From: Spectribacter hydrogenoxidans
GTDB taxonomy: Bacteria > Pseudomonadota > Gammaproteobacteria > Nevskiales > Salinisphaeraceae
Direction: 5' to 3'
Assembly (NCBI RefSeq): GCF_031846275.1
Contig: NZ_JAVRIB010000005.1
Location: forward strand, 174,647-238,646
DNA length: 64,000 bases
Within the stretch, counting starts at the first letter, position 1. Each line of letters starts with the position of its first letter. The position numbers and the translations under genes were made by a program. The notes beneath the pieces were generated by a model. That model had not been told where the DNA came from. It searched no databases and worked only from the letters and a program-made list of their open reading frames with translations. This document shows, one piece after another, positions 1 to 10,181 of this stretch.

Positions 1-2
1 AC

Positions 3-1622
3 CCGGCGCACCCGTTCCCGCGCATTCTCAACAAGTCGCTGAACTTCATAGTGTCGCTCGAGGGCAAGGACGCCTTCGGCCGCAACAGCGGCTATGCCAT
101 CGTGCAGGCGCCACGCGCCCTGCCGCGGCTGATCCAGCTTCCCGCCGAGGAAACCGGCAGCGGCCCCTACGACTTCGTGTTCCTGTCGTCGGTCATCCAC
201 GCCCATGTGGGTGACCTGTTCCCCAACATGCAGGCCAAGGGCTGCTACCAGTTCCGCGTGACCCGCAATTCGGATCTGTTCGTCGACGAAGAGGAGGTCG
301 ACGATCTGCTGCGTGCCGTCGAAGGCGAACTGCCCTCCCGCCGTTACGGTGATGCCGTGCGCCTGGAGGTGGCCCACAACTGCCCGCGCGGCATGGTCGA
401 CTACCTGCTCGAGCGCTTCATGCTCGACCGCGGCGATCTCTATCAGGTGGACGGCCCGGTCAACGTCAACCGGCTGATGGCCATTCTCGACCTGGTCGAC
501 CGCCCGGAGCTCAAGTACCCGCCCTATACCCCGCGGCTGGACCCGGAACTCGGCCCCAACGGCGACCTGTTCGCCGCCGTGCGCCGGCGCGACATCCTGT
601 TGCATCACCCATTCGACGCCTTCCTGCCGGTGATCGACTTCGTGCGCCGGGCGGCCGGCGACCGCCATGTGCTGGCGATCAAACAGACGCTGTACCGCAC
701 CGGGCCGGACTCGGCGGTGGTGGATGCCCTGGTCAACGCCGCCAACGCGGGCAAGGAAGTCACCGTGGTGGTGGAACTGCGTGCCCGGTTCGACGAGGCC
801 GACAACATCGAGCTGGCCAACCGGCTGCAGGCGGCCGGGGCCCACGTGGTGTACGGCGTGGTCGGGTACAAGACCCACGCCAAGATGACGCTGCTGGTGC
901 GGCGCGAGGCCGAGGGCCTGCGCCACTACGTGCATCTGGGCACCGGCAACTACCATCCCAAGACCGCCCGTCTGTACACCGACTACGGGCTGTTCTCCTG
1001 CGACCCGACCCTGTGCAACGACATCCACGAACTGTTCCTGCAGCTCACCAGCCTGGGCAAGATCACCGGCCTGGAGCGGGTGCTGGACGCGCCGTTCACC
1101 CTGCACCGGGCGATGCTCGACAAGATTGACCGCGAGGCCGCCAACGCCGCCGCCGGGCGTCCCGCCCGCATGATCATCAAGATGAACGCGCTGGTGGAAC
1201 CGGAATCCATCCGCGCCCTGTACCGCGCCTCGCAGGCGGGGGTCTCCATCGACCTGATCATACGCGGCATCTGCTGCCTCAAACCCGGGGTGCCGGGAGT
1301 GTCGGACAACATCCGGGTACGCTCCATCGTGGGCCGGTTCCTGGAACACACCCGGGTGTTCTACTTCGAGAACGGCGGCGAGCCCGAATATTTCCTGTCC
1401 AGCGCCGACTGGATGGAGCGCAACTTCTTCCGGCGGGTGGAAACCTGTTTCCCCGTCGAGTCACCGGAACTGCGCGAGCGGCTGATGCGCGAACTCGAAC
1501 TGTACCTGGCCGACAACACCCAGGCCTGGCTGCTGCGCGCCGATGGCCGTTACGAGCATGCCGGTCCGCCCGACGGCGCAACCCCCGTGGCGGCACAGCA
1601 ACGGCTGATGGAAGGCGCCTGA
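3..1622 (+). CDS. ppk1: Polyphosphate kinase 1 (5' end outside window)
   Basis: Polyphosphate kinase, which reversibly transfers the gamma-phosphate of ATP to inorganic polyphosphate. The reading frame is open from base 3, so the true start lies upstream and the N-terminal part is missing. The visible part covers the middle and C-terminal catalytic domains: an early ILNKSLNFIVSLEGKDAFGR stretch, and HLGTGNYHPKTARLYTDYG, which contains the His that is phosphorylated in PPK1 enzymes. The second phospholipase-D-like half ends with SSADWMERNFFRRVE. The gene stops 47 nt before dnaG on the same strand, so the two could be co-transcribed. Family assignment is secure. Codon use matches the neighbouring housekeeping genes. 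Confidence 0.95.
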   Translation, partial: PAHPFPRILNKSLNFIVSLEGKDAFGRNSGYAIVQAPRALPRLIQLPAEETGSGPYDFVFLSSVIHAHVGDLFPNMQAKGCYQFRVTRNSDLFVDEEEVDDLLRAVEGELPSRRYGDAVRLEVAHNCPRGMVDYLLERFMLDRGDLYQVDGPVNVNRLMAILDLVDRPELKYPPYTPRLDPELGPNGDLFAAVRRRDILLHHPFDAFLPVIDFVRRAAGDRHVLAIKQTLYRTGPDSAVVDALVNAANAGKEVTVVVELRARFDEADNIELANRLQAAGAHVVYGVVGYKTHAKMTLLVRREAEGLRHYVHLGTGNYHPKTARLYTDYGLFSCDPTLCNDIHELFLQLTSLGKITGLERVLDAPFTLHRAMLDKIDREAANAAAGRPARMIIKMNALVEPESIRALYRASQAGVSIDLIIRGICCLKPGVPGVSDNIRVRSIVGRFLEHTRVFYFENGGEPEYFLSSADWMERNFFRRVETCFPVESPELRERLMRELELYLADNTQAWLLRADGRYEHAGPPDGATPVAAQQRLMEGA

Positions 1623-1669
1623 CCGACACACGGCGCGCCCGCACCGGCCAGAAGCCTTAAACTGGCGGC

Positions 1670-3424
1670 ATGGCGCGCATCCCCCAGGGCTTCATCGACG
1701 ATCTGCTCGCGCGCACCGACATTGTCTCGGTGGTCGAATCCCGCGTGCCGCTGAAGAAGGCGGGCCGGGAATACCAGGCCTGCTGCCCCTTTCACGACGA
1801 GAAAACTCCCTCGTTCACCGTGTCGCCCGCCAAGCAGTTCTACCACTGCTTCGGTTGCGGGGCCCACGGTACTGCCCTGTCGTTTCTGATGGAGTACGAG
1901 CGGCTGGAATTCCGCGAGGCCGTGGAGGCCCTGGCCGGGCAGGCCGGCATGACCATCCCGGAGGAAGCCCGCGGCGCCGGTCCCGACGCCGACACCCAGA
2001 AACCGCTGTTCGCGGTGCTGGAACAGGCCGGCCGGCTGTACCAGAACCAGCTGCGCCACAGCCCGGCGGCCATCGACTACCTGAAATCCCGCGGCATCAC
2101 CGGCGCCACCGCCAAGGCCTTCGGCATCGGCTACGCGCCGGACGGCTGGGACTTCCTGCGCGGCCAGGTACGCGACCGCCAGGCCGCGATCACCGCCGGG
2201 CTGCTGATCGAAAAGGACAACGGCCACGCCTACGACCGCTTCCGCGACCGCATCATGTTCCCCATTCGCGACGGCCGCGGCCGGGTGATTGGCTTCGGCG
2301 GCCGAGCGCTCGGCGACGATCCGGCCAAGTACCTGAACTCCCCGGAAACCCCGCTGTTCCACAAGGGCCGTTCGCTCTACGGTCTGTTCGAGGCCCGCCA
2401 GGCACTGCGGGAGATTCCCCGCATGCTGCTGGTGGAAGGCTACATGGACGTGGTGGCCCTGGCCCAGCACGGGTTCGCCAACGCGGTGGCCACGCTGGGT
2501 ACCGCTACTACTGCCGAGCACCTGAACGCGCTGTTCCGCGCCACCGATGAAGTGGTGTTCTGCTTCGATGGCGACCGCGCCGGCCGCGACGCCGCCTGGC
2601 GGGCGCTGGACAACGCCCTGCCGGTGATGCGGGGCACCCGGCGCGCGCGTTTCCTGTTCCTGCCCGAGGGCGAGGACCCGGATTCGCTGGTGCGGCAGAC
2701 CGACGGGACGGCCGAGCTGACTCGGCTTATAGACGCCAGCCGCTCGGCCTCGCAGGTGTTGCTGGACGGCCTCACCCAGGGCCTGGACATGAAGGACGCC
2801 GACGGGCGCTCGCGGCTGGTGGAAAAGGCGCGCCCGTTCGTCACCAAGCTGCCGCCGGAAGCATTCAAGGCCAATCTGATCCGCGAAATCGCCCGCCGCA
2901 GCGGCCTGCCGGCCGAGGACCTCGACCGGCTCTATCGTGAGGGCGCCGCCGCCGGGGGCCGGCGGGCACCGGCCGAGCAGCGCCAGCGACCGGTGAAGTT
3001 CACCCCGGTACGCCGCGCTCTGCAACTGCTCATGAACGACCCCCGGCTGGCCGATAAACTGCCTATCGACATCGCTGCCCTGACGCAGAGCGGGGTGGCC
3101 GGCGCGGACCTTCTCGCTGATGGCATTGAATTTTTTCGCGCCAGCCCCCATCTCCCCGCTGCGGCGTGGCTGGAACACTGGCGGGACCACGAGGCAGGCG
3201 ATGCGCTTCAGCGTCTTGCGGCGGAAACGCCGCGCGGCGAGCCCGACGATCTGGCGCGCGAGTTCCGCGAATGCGTGGCACGCGCGCTCGAAGGCGAAAA
3301 GCAACACGAGCGCGAGCGGTTCCAGGCACTCATGACCAAGCAGCAGGCCACGTCCCTGACACCCGACGAAGCCGCCGAAGCCCAGGCGCTGCTGGAACGG
3401 CTCCGGCGCGGGCCGCAAGCATAG
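1670..3424 (+). CDS. dnaG: DNA primase DnaG
   Basis: DNA primase, which makes the RNA primers for replication in contact with the DnaB helicase. The 584-residue length matches the family (about 580). It starts MARIPQGFIDDLLARTDIV and carries the N-terminal CHC2 zinc finger (C39, H42, C60, C63 in CCPFH...CFGCG). The TOPRIM core follows, with LVEGYMDVVALA and the acidic DGDRAGRDAA motif. The last 130 or so residues are the less conserved helicase-interaction region. It is followed after 80 nt by rpoD, the classical macromolecular-synthesis order. The usual upstream rpsU is absent here and ppk1 takes its place. Confidence 0.97.
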   Translation: MARIPQGFIDDLLARTDIVSVVESRVPLKKAGREYQACCPFHDEKTPSFTVSPAKQFYHCFGCGAHGTALSFLMEYERLEFREAVEALAGQAGMTIPEEARGAGPDADTQKPLFAVLEQAGRLYQNQLRHSPAAIDYLKSRGITGATAKAFGIGYAPDGWDFLRGQVRDRQAAITAGLLIEKDNGHAYDRFRDRIMFPIRDGRGRVIGFGGRALGDDPAKYLNSPETPLFHKGRSLYGLFEARQALREIPRMLLVEGYMDVVALAQHGFANAVATLGTATTAEHLNALFRATDEVVFCFDGDRAGRDAAWRALDNALPVMRGTRRARFLFLPEGEDPDSLVRQTDGTAELTRLIDASRSASQVLLDGLTQGLDMKDADGRSRLVEKARPFVTKLPPEAFKANLIREIARRSGLPAEDLDRLYREGAAAGGRRAPAEQRQRPVKFTPVRRALQLLMNDPRLADKLPIDIAALTQSGVAGADLLADGIEFFRASPHLPAAAWLEHWRDHEAGDALQRLAAETPRGEPDDLAREFRECVARALEGEKQHERERFQALMTKQQATSLTPDEAAEAQALLERLRRGPQA

Positions 3425-3504
3425 CGCCGGCAAGGCCGGTCCGATACAATGTCCGGTTCTTTGGCAGCGGCGTCCGGGCGCACCTCCCCACCAAGCAGGC
3501 GAGC

Positions 3505-5316
<1,812 letters not shown>

Positions 5317-5346
5317 GCCAGCAACGGCCGCCCGGGCACCCGCATC

Positions 5347-6303
5347 GTGCACCAGGCTGCCGGGTGGTCCGACGAATACCGACGACACGCCGCCGGCCTG
5401 CTGGTCGGCGGCGTTGTCGCGCTGGGGACCGCTGGTTGCGGCAGCGCGGACGACACCGCAGCGATCAGCCCGCTCAACGACCACATCGTGTTCGAGAGCA
5501 ACCGCGACGACGACAATGGCCCCGGCCACCAGGAGCTGTACCTGATCCGCCCGGACGGCACCGGCCTGGTCCGCCTGACCACTACCGACGAGGACGAGGC
5601 CGACCCGGCGATTTCCCCGGATGGCCGGCATATCGCCTACACCCGGCGACCGGTGGGCGGCGACATCTATCTGATGCGGGCCGACGGCAGCGGGGCCCGG
5701 CCGTTGACCACCTATGCCGGCAGTGATTTCCGCCCGGCCTGGTCGCCGGACGGGCGGCGCCTGGTATTCGCCTCGGAACGATCCGGCCGCGACGAATTGT
5801 TCGTGATCGACGTCGACGGCCAGAACCGGCGGCGATTGACCACGCGGCCCGATTCCAACGACTGGCCCAGCGCCGGCGCCTTCGCGCCCGACGGCGAACG
5901 GGTGGTGTTCGAAAGCTGGGACCGGCAGCACGAGTTCGCCGCCCTCTACACCATCCCGCTGGCGGGCGGCGACGCCACGCGATTGCCGGTCGACCTGCCC
6001 ATCGCCCGGGCTGCGGCCTGGTCGCCGGATGGCAACCGCATCGCCTTCGTGGGGTCACGGTCGCGCGTGACCGGCCACGGGCTGTACGTCCTCACGCTGG
6101 ATACCGGCAACCTGCAACAGCTGACCGGCCTGAACTTCGCCGCCACCGCCCCGGCCTGGTCCCCGGATGGGCAGCAACTGGTGTTCGAGAACTTCCGCAA
6201 CGGCAACAACGCGCTGTTCCGGATCCACGCCGACGGCACCGGCCTGACCGAGATCAGCCCGGAGGACGGCGGCTCACCCCACTGGAGCCCGGCCAGCCGC
6301 TGA
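5347..6303 (+). CDS. TolB-like beta-propeller lipoprotein
   Basis: A 318-residue protein built from five or six PD40/TolB-type beta-propeller repeats, each with an SPDG-type turn (ISPDGRHIAYT, WSPDGRRLVFA, WSPDGNRIAFV, WSPDGQQLVFE). The N-terminus has a hydrophobic stretch (AAGLLVGGVVALGTAGCGS) ending in a cysteine that could be lipidated, although the -3 residue is Thr rather than Leu, so the lipobox is imperfect. The start is GTG 5347 with no clear Shine-Dalgarno, so a start slightly downstream is possible. It is not the Tol-Pal TolB, since no tol/pal genes are near. It probably binds a partner at the cell envelope; the function is unknown. Confidence 0.7.
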   Translation: MHQAAGWSDEYRRHAAGLLVGGVVALGTAGCGSADDTAAISPLNDHIVFESNRDDDNGPGHQELYLIRPDGTGLVRLTTTDEDEADPAISPDGRHIAYTRRPVGGDIYLMRADGSGARPLTTYAGSDFRPAWSPDGRRLVFASERSGRDELFVIDVDGQNRRRLTTRPDSNDWPSAGAFAPDGERVVFESWDRQHEFAALYTIPLAGGDATRLPVDLPIARAAAWSPDGNRIAFVGSRSRVTGHGLYVLTLDTGNLQQLTGLNFAATAPAWSPDGQQLVFENFRNGNNALFRIHADGTGLTEISPEDGGSPHWSPASR

Positions 6304-6309
6304 GCCGGA

Positions 6310-7626
6310 TCAGGTGGCGGCCGGGTTTTCCAGGAGCATCGCCGCGCCGAGTCCGCCACCAGCACAGGTGGCGATTACGGCATAGCGCTCGCCGCTGGCC
6401 CGGATCCGGCGGATCGCCGTGGCAATCAACCGGCCGCCGGTGGCGGCAAACGGGTTGCCCAGCGCCAGCGAACCACCATGGATATTGAGCTTGTCCAGCG
6501 GGATTTCGCCTATCGGCGCGGCCAGGTCCGCCACCGTCTGCGCGTAATCGGCATCCGCCAGCCCGGCCTGATTGGCCAGAATCTGGACGGCGAAGGCCTC
6601 GTGTACCTCGAATGCGGCGATGTCCGCCGGCGTCAGCCCCTGGCGCCGCAGCAGCCGCGGGATGGCCACCGCCGGCCCCATGAGCATCTCGCTGGCCATG
6701 TCGGCCACCCCGGTGAATTCGTAATCCCGCACGATCGCGCGGGCGGTCAGGCCGCGGCGGTCAGCCGCCCCGGCGCTGGCCAGCAGCAAGGCGGTGGCAC
6801 CATCGGTCAGTCCCGAGGCATTGCCGGCGGTGATGATGCCGTTTGCCGGATCGAACGCCGGCTTGAGCCGGGCCAGCCGGTCGACGCTGGTATCCGCCCG
6901 AATGCCGTCGTCTTGGGTCACCATGCGCCCGTCCGGTGCCTCGACCGGCACCACTTCCTCGTCGAACCAGCCGGCGTCCCATGCCGCGGCAGCCCGGTGG
7001 TGGCTGCGCTCGGCATAAGTGTCCGCGGCCTCGCGGGTCACACCGAAACGCCCGGCCATGGCCTCGCAGGCCGCACCCATGGTCAGGCCGGTGGTCAGAT
7101 CCTTGCTGGACGGCACTTCCGGGATCAGGTCCCAGGGACGCAGACCGGCCACGATCCGCAGGCGATCGCGGGTGGTCCGGGCGGCCCCCAGTTTCACCGC
7201 CCGCTTGCGCACGTTGCGCGACATGCGGATCGGAAGGTCCGAGAAGTTCTCGGTGCCGCCGCCCACCGCAAAATCGAGCCGGCCCAGGGCGATCATGTCG
7301 CACAGCCCGGCCACGCTGGCCTCCGGCGAAATACCCGCCATCGACACCGTGGACGCCGGCGTCAGGCTGGGATACCCGGCGGTCAGCATCGCCTCGCGTG
7401 CCACGTTGGTGGCTTCCACGTCCTGCACCACGCAGCCCAGCGTCACCATGCCGATGTCGCCGGCCGCCAGCCCGGTCCGGGCCAGCACCGCCCGCAGTGG
7501 CACCGCCCCCAGTTCAAAGTTGCGCAGCTCGGCATAGGCGCCGCCGGAATGGACGAACGGCGTGCGCACCGCATCCACTACCACCGGCAGCCGATCCTCG
7601 GAAATCGCGGTCCAGGCAACGCTCAT
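6310..7626 (-). CDS. FadI-like thiolase with altered active site
   Basis: Thiolase-superfamily protein of 438 residues, most like the FadI/trifunctional-beta subgroup (HEAFA motif, TGLTMG, CAGGGLGAAMLLE). A working thiolase uses a nucleophilic Cys and a His/Cys pair. Here the position of the nucleophile (normally in a TVSRACATS-type segment) reads TVSMAGISPEAS, with Gly98 in place of Cys. The GHP histidine is replaced in ALGNPFAATGGR by Asn391. The second cysteine (C421, ATCAGGGLG) is kept. It may be non-catalytic or run a different reaction. The start codon overlaps the stop of the upstream MaoC gene (ATGA), so the two are translationally coupled and probably act in one acyl-CoA pathway. Confidence 0.85.
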   Translation of the reverse strand: MSVAWTAISEDRLPVVVDAVRTPFVHSGGAYAELRNFELGAVPLRAVLARTGLAAGDIGMVTLGCVVQDVEATNVAREAMLTAGYPSLTPASTVSMAGISPEASVAGLCDMIALGRLDFAVGGGTENFSDLPIRMSRNVRKRAVKLGAARTTRDRLRIVAGLRPWDLIPEVPSSKDLTTGLTMGAACEAMAGRFGVTREAADTYAERSHHRAAAAWDAGWFDEEVVPVEAPDGRMVTQDDGIRADTSVDRLARLKPAFDPANGIITAGNASGLTDGATALLLASAGAADRRGLTARAIVRDYEFTGVADMASEMLMGPAVAIPRLLRRQGLTPADIAAFEVHEAFAVQILANQAGLADADYAQTVADLAAPIGEIPLDKLNIHGGSLALGNPFAATGGRLIATAIRRIRASGERYAVIATCAGGGLGAAMLLENPAAT

Positions 7627-8531
7627 GCCGATGCTCCCGTCAGCGTCTCGTTGAGGTGCCCGGCCAGGTGCAGCTTGCCATCCACCCCGATCAACCGGAT
7701 TGCCCGGCGGCCGTCGGCCTCGGGTTCGCTTGCTACCTGCACTGCCAGATCGGCGGAAGGCAACGGCACCGGCTTCACGTAGCGGGCCTCGAACACGGCG
7801 ACGTCGATGCCGGCATTGCGGATGGTCTCGTAAGTGCGGGCCAGAATCCCGAAGCCGTGCAGGATGCAGCTGCGATAACGGGTGCGGCGCCCCACGGGGG
7901 TAAGCGTGTGCAGCGGATTGAAATCACCGGTAAGCAGAGCGAAATTCAGCCCGTCCGACGCCTCGGCCGACCAGTGACCGACGGTGTCGAATGCGGGTTC
8001 CGGGTCGCTTGGCCTGTCCGCCCGGCGCGGGCCGGGCTGGCGGCGGGGGACCGCCGCCACCACCTCGATTTCCTGGGCCCGCGGCGTGCTGCGGGTCCCG
8101 GCCTCGAGCTGCGAGGCGATGCGTATCCGTCGGCCGTCATCGCTGACATCAGTCAGGCGGCCGCGCACCTGAATCGGTTCATCCGCCGGCATCAGCACCC
8201 GAGTCTCGATCCGGCAGCCCTGGTTCACCGCCGCCAGCAGATTGTACGGCGCCCGGCCGGTCAGCTCGGAGACCAGCCCCAGCCCCCAGTAGGAAAAGAA
8301 ATGCGGCGGCAGCACCCCGTTATAGCGATCCGGCGGCGCGCCTGCCCAAGCCGCGTAGGCCTCGATCAACGCCGAGGGAAACGGACCCATCCGGCGCGTT
8401 ACCGGAGCGCTGGGGGTATCCACCTGGCCGCCACCCAGTCGTGGCAGAGCGGATCGGAGACCGGCACCGAACATGCCGACGATATTGGGCGCCTGATGGC
8501 GCACGAAGGTCCAGGGAACGGTCACGCTCAT
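7623..8531 (-). CDS. MaoC-like (R)-specific enoyl-CoA hydratase
   Basis: A 302-residue double-hotdog protein. The C-terminal half holds the hydratase-2 signature LLTGDFNPLHTLTPVGRRTRY, with the Asp and His that activate water in MaoC/PhaJ-type hydratases, followed by SCILHGFG. The N-terminal hotdog is degenerate and probably shapes the acyl-CoA pocket. I use ATG 8531 (MSVTVPWTFVRHQ) although the frame is open for 31 more codons, because the upstream residues look non-conserved. It overlaps the thiolase by 4 nt, so the pair looks like one fatty-acyl or steroid side-chain beta-oxidation unit. The substrate is unknown. Confidence 0.8.
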   Translation of the reverse strand: MSVTVPWTFVRHQAPNIVGMFGAGLRSALPRLGGGQVDTPSAPVTRRMGPFPSALIEAYAAWAGAPPDRYNGVLPPHFFSYWGLGLVSELTGRAPYNLLAAVNQGCRIETRVLMPADEPIQVRGRLTDVSDDGRRIRIASQLEAGTRSTPRAQEIEVVAAVPRRQPGPRRADRPSDPEPAFDTVGHWSAEASDGLNFALLTGDFNPLHTLTPVGRRTRYRSCILHGFGILARTYETIRNAGIDVAVFEARYVKPVPLPSADLAVQVASEPEADGRRAIRLIGVDGKLHLAGHLNETLTGASA

Positions 8532-8660
8532 GATTGGCAATGTCTCGGCGTTGTGAGTCGGGTCCGCCGGCACTCGGCCCGGATGCGGGCGCGAGATTAT
8601 GCTTGATCCTGCCGGGTCGACCAATGCCGGCCAGGCTACGAGCGGCGATAGCCGGCGGGT

Positions 8661-8666
8661 TACAAT
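8661..8666 (+). promoter_or_regulatory. Possible -10 box of tRNA-Ile2
   Basis: TACAAT lies 16 nt before the first base of the tRNA, a reasonable -10 position for a tRNA transcript with a short leader. No convincing -35 hexamer is seen at the matching distance, so this is a weak call. Confidence 0.3.
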
Positions 8667-8682
8667 CGCGAGCCACGGCGAC

Positions 8683-8759
8683 GGGCCTATAGCTCAATTG
8701 GTCAGAGCAGCAGACTCATAATCTGTTGGTTCCAGGTTCAAGTCCTGGTGGGCCCACCA
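8683..8759 (+). tRNA. ileX: tRNA-Ile2 (CAT anticodon; C34 normally modified to lysidine)
   Basis: A 77-nt cloverleaf with encoded CCA. The acceptor GGGCCTA pairs with TGGGCCC (one G-U), the D arm is GCTC...GAGC, the anticodon stem GCAGA/TCTGT encloses CTCATAA, and the T arm is CCAGG TTCAAGT CCTGG. CAT could mean elongator Met or lysidine-modified Ile2. Downstream of rpoD in E. coli this position is held by ileX (Ile2), which favours Ile2. It lacks the C1-A72 mismatch of an initiator tRNA. Confidence 0.9.
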
Positions 8760-8768
8760 AATCCGCTC

Positions 8769-9458
8769 TCAGCGGCCAAGCCGGTCGTCGGACACATCCG
8801 ACGGCGGGCTGATGAGGGCAATCGTGGCCTGCAAAAGCGCCTGCAGCCGCTTCGGCGCGAATCGCTCGGGCTCGACCGGCAGCATCATCATCCACCCGTC
8901 GCTGATGGCGCTGAGCTGATCGGCAATAAGGTCGGCGGGGATATCGCCGCGGATCACGCCCTCGTCTTGGCCTCGCTCCAGAATCGTGGTCAGTACCTCG
9001 CGAAGCTTGGCGTAGCGCCGCTCGATGATGGCCGCGAAGGCGGGCTCGTGCCGCGCGTGGGCCAGCAACTGGAATATCACGGGCCAGAAATCCGAGTCGG
9101 CGCTCGTGCGGTTCAGCCACTGGTTGAGAATCGTCTTGACGTCGGCGGGATCTCGGCTGGTCTCCAGGAAGGCATCGAACTCGTCGAATACGCTCTCTAC
9201 GACTGCGGTGAACATCGCCTCCTTGTTGGCGAAGTAGTAGGTCACGGCGCCGGTCGTGTGTCCCGCGTGTTGCGCCACCTTGCGCAGCGACGCGCCGGCA
9301 TATCCTTCCCTCGCAATCACCGCGGTAGCCGCCTTCAGTAGTTCGGCCCGCTTGGCCTTGTGGTCGCCCGCGGGCCGCCCCCGCCGCGGGGCCAGCCGTG
9401 CGGCGCCTTCCTCGGCTTTTTGCGGCACGCGCCTGACGCTACCGGAATCATTACTCAT
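8769..9458 (-). CDS. TetR-family transcriptional regulator
   Basis: A 229-residue TetR repressor. The N-terminal helix-turn-helix is at roughly residues 35-85 (AELLKAATAVIAREGYAG, then SLRKVAQHAGHTTGAVTYYF, then ANKEAMF), followed by an all-helical ligand domain. It resembles BetI/AcrR-type regulators in length. It is the last gene of a minus-strand run with the membrane protein 6 nt upstream, and so probably controls this operon and the divergent oxidase/cytochrome genes at 12967-15124. The inducer is not evident. A short AACA-CT-TGTT element at 12911-12920 in the divergent promoter is too weak to call an operator. Confidence 0.85.
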   Translation of the reverse strand: MSNDSGSVRRVPQKAEEGAARLAPRRGRPAGDHKAKRAELLKAATAVIAREGYAGASLRKVAQHAGHTTGAVTYYFANKEAMFTAVVESVFDEFDAFLETSRDPADVKTILNQWLNRTSADSDFWPVIFQLLAHARHEPAFAAIIERRYAKLREVLTTILERGQDEGVIRGDIPADLIADQLSAISDGWMMMLPVEPERFAPKRLQALLQATIALISPPSDVSDDRLGR

Positions 9459-9464
9459 GCTTGC

Positions 9465-10181
9465 TTACGCCATGCGTTCCGCGACTATCTTATTCCGCAA
9501 CAGAGCAATGCCGAAGAGCGCGATCAGCAGCACCTGCATCGGCAGCACGACCAGCAGGCCTAGCTGGGCAAGGCGATCCGCGCCGATGAACATCAGGGCG
9601 GCATAGAGCGCGTAGGCGATCCCCAGCAGAACCAGCGCTGCCCCGAGCCTTGCGCCCTGGCTGTGCAGCGCCATGCCGGTCACCACCGCCCAGAAGCCCA
9701 GCGTCGGCCCTTCCATGATCCACAGGCCGTGCTGCGACCCCTGGATGGCGGTCACCCACGCCGCCCCGGCCGCGTGCTTGGCGGTCCCGTCACCGATTGA
9801 GTACAGCTCGGCAAGCGGCGCCAGCACGGCAATTGGCAGCATGGCGCCCGCGATCCCGAGCAGGGTCGAGATCACGAGAAACAGGATGCCGATGTCGAGC
9901 GCGATACCGCCCGCGGCGCGCAGGCATCGCCACAGGTAGACGCCCAGCGCCAGCAGCGGCAGATAGAAGCCGAAGCAGTCCGCGATCATCGAAAGCCGGA
10001 ACAGCGCGGCATCGCCGGACGACAGCGTCAGCGCGAAGGCGGGATCGAACATCAGGCGCAGATCGAAGCCGGTAACGACGAGGTAGGCCAGCAGGCAAAC
10101 ACTGCCCATAACCGCGCCGACGATCGCGAAGCACCCGGCCAGCACGCGGCCTTCGTCGTGGTTGTGCTCAGGCGAGTCCAA
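9465..10181 (-). CDS. Integral membrane protein, six predicted TM segments
   Basis: A 238-residue polytopic membrane protein with about six hydrophobic helices (for example AGCFAIVGAVMGSVCLLAYL, LLVVLPMQVLLIALFGIALL). I recognise no catalytic motif; it resembles small DUF4386-like membrane proteins in size and pattern. I place the start at TTG 10181 because GGAGG lies 7 nt upstream of it. A longer frame with another TTG reaches 10199. Its start overlaps the end of the DAO-family oxidase gene, so it belongs to the same operon. It may be a transport or sensing component of this catabolic cluster, but nothing in the sequence proves that. Confidence 0.6.
   Translation of the reverse strand: MDSPEHNHDEGRVLAGCFAIVGAVMGSVCLLAYLVVTGFDLRLMFDPAFALTLSSGDAALFRLSMIADCFGFYLPLLALGVYLWRCLRAAGGIALDIGILFLVISTLLGIAGAMLPIAVLAPLAELYSIGDGTAKHAAGAAWVTAIQGSQHGLWIMEGPTLGFWAVVTGMALHSQGARLGAALVLLGIAYALYAALMFIGADRLAQLGLLVVLPMQVLLIALFGIALLRNKIVAERMA

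Noticed and set aside
8683..8759. Initiator or elongator tRNA-Met instead of tRNA-Ile2
   Set aside because: It has a paired first acceptor position and so is not an initiator. Its position downstream of rpoD matches ileX in E. coli. Elongator Met is not fully excluded.
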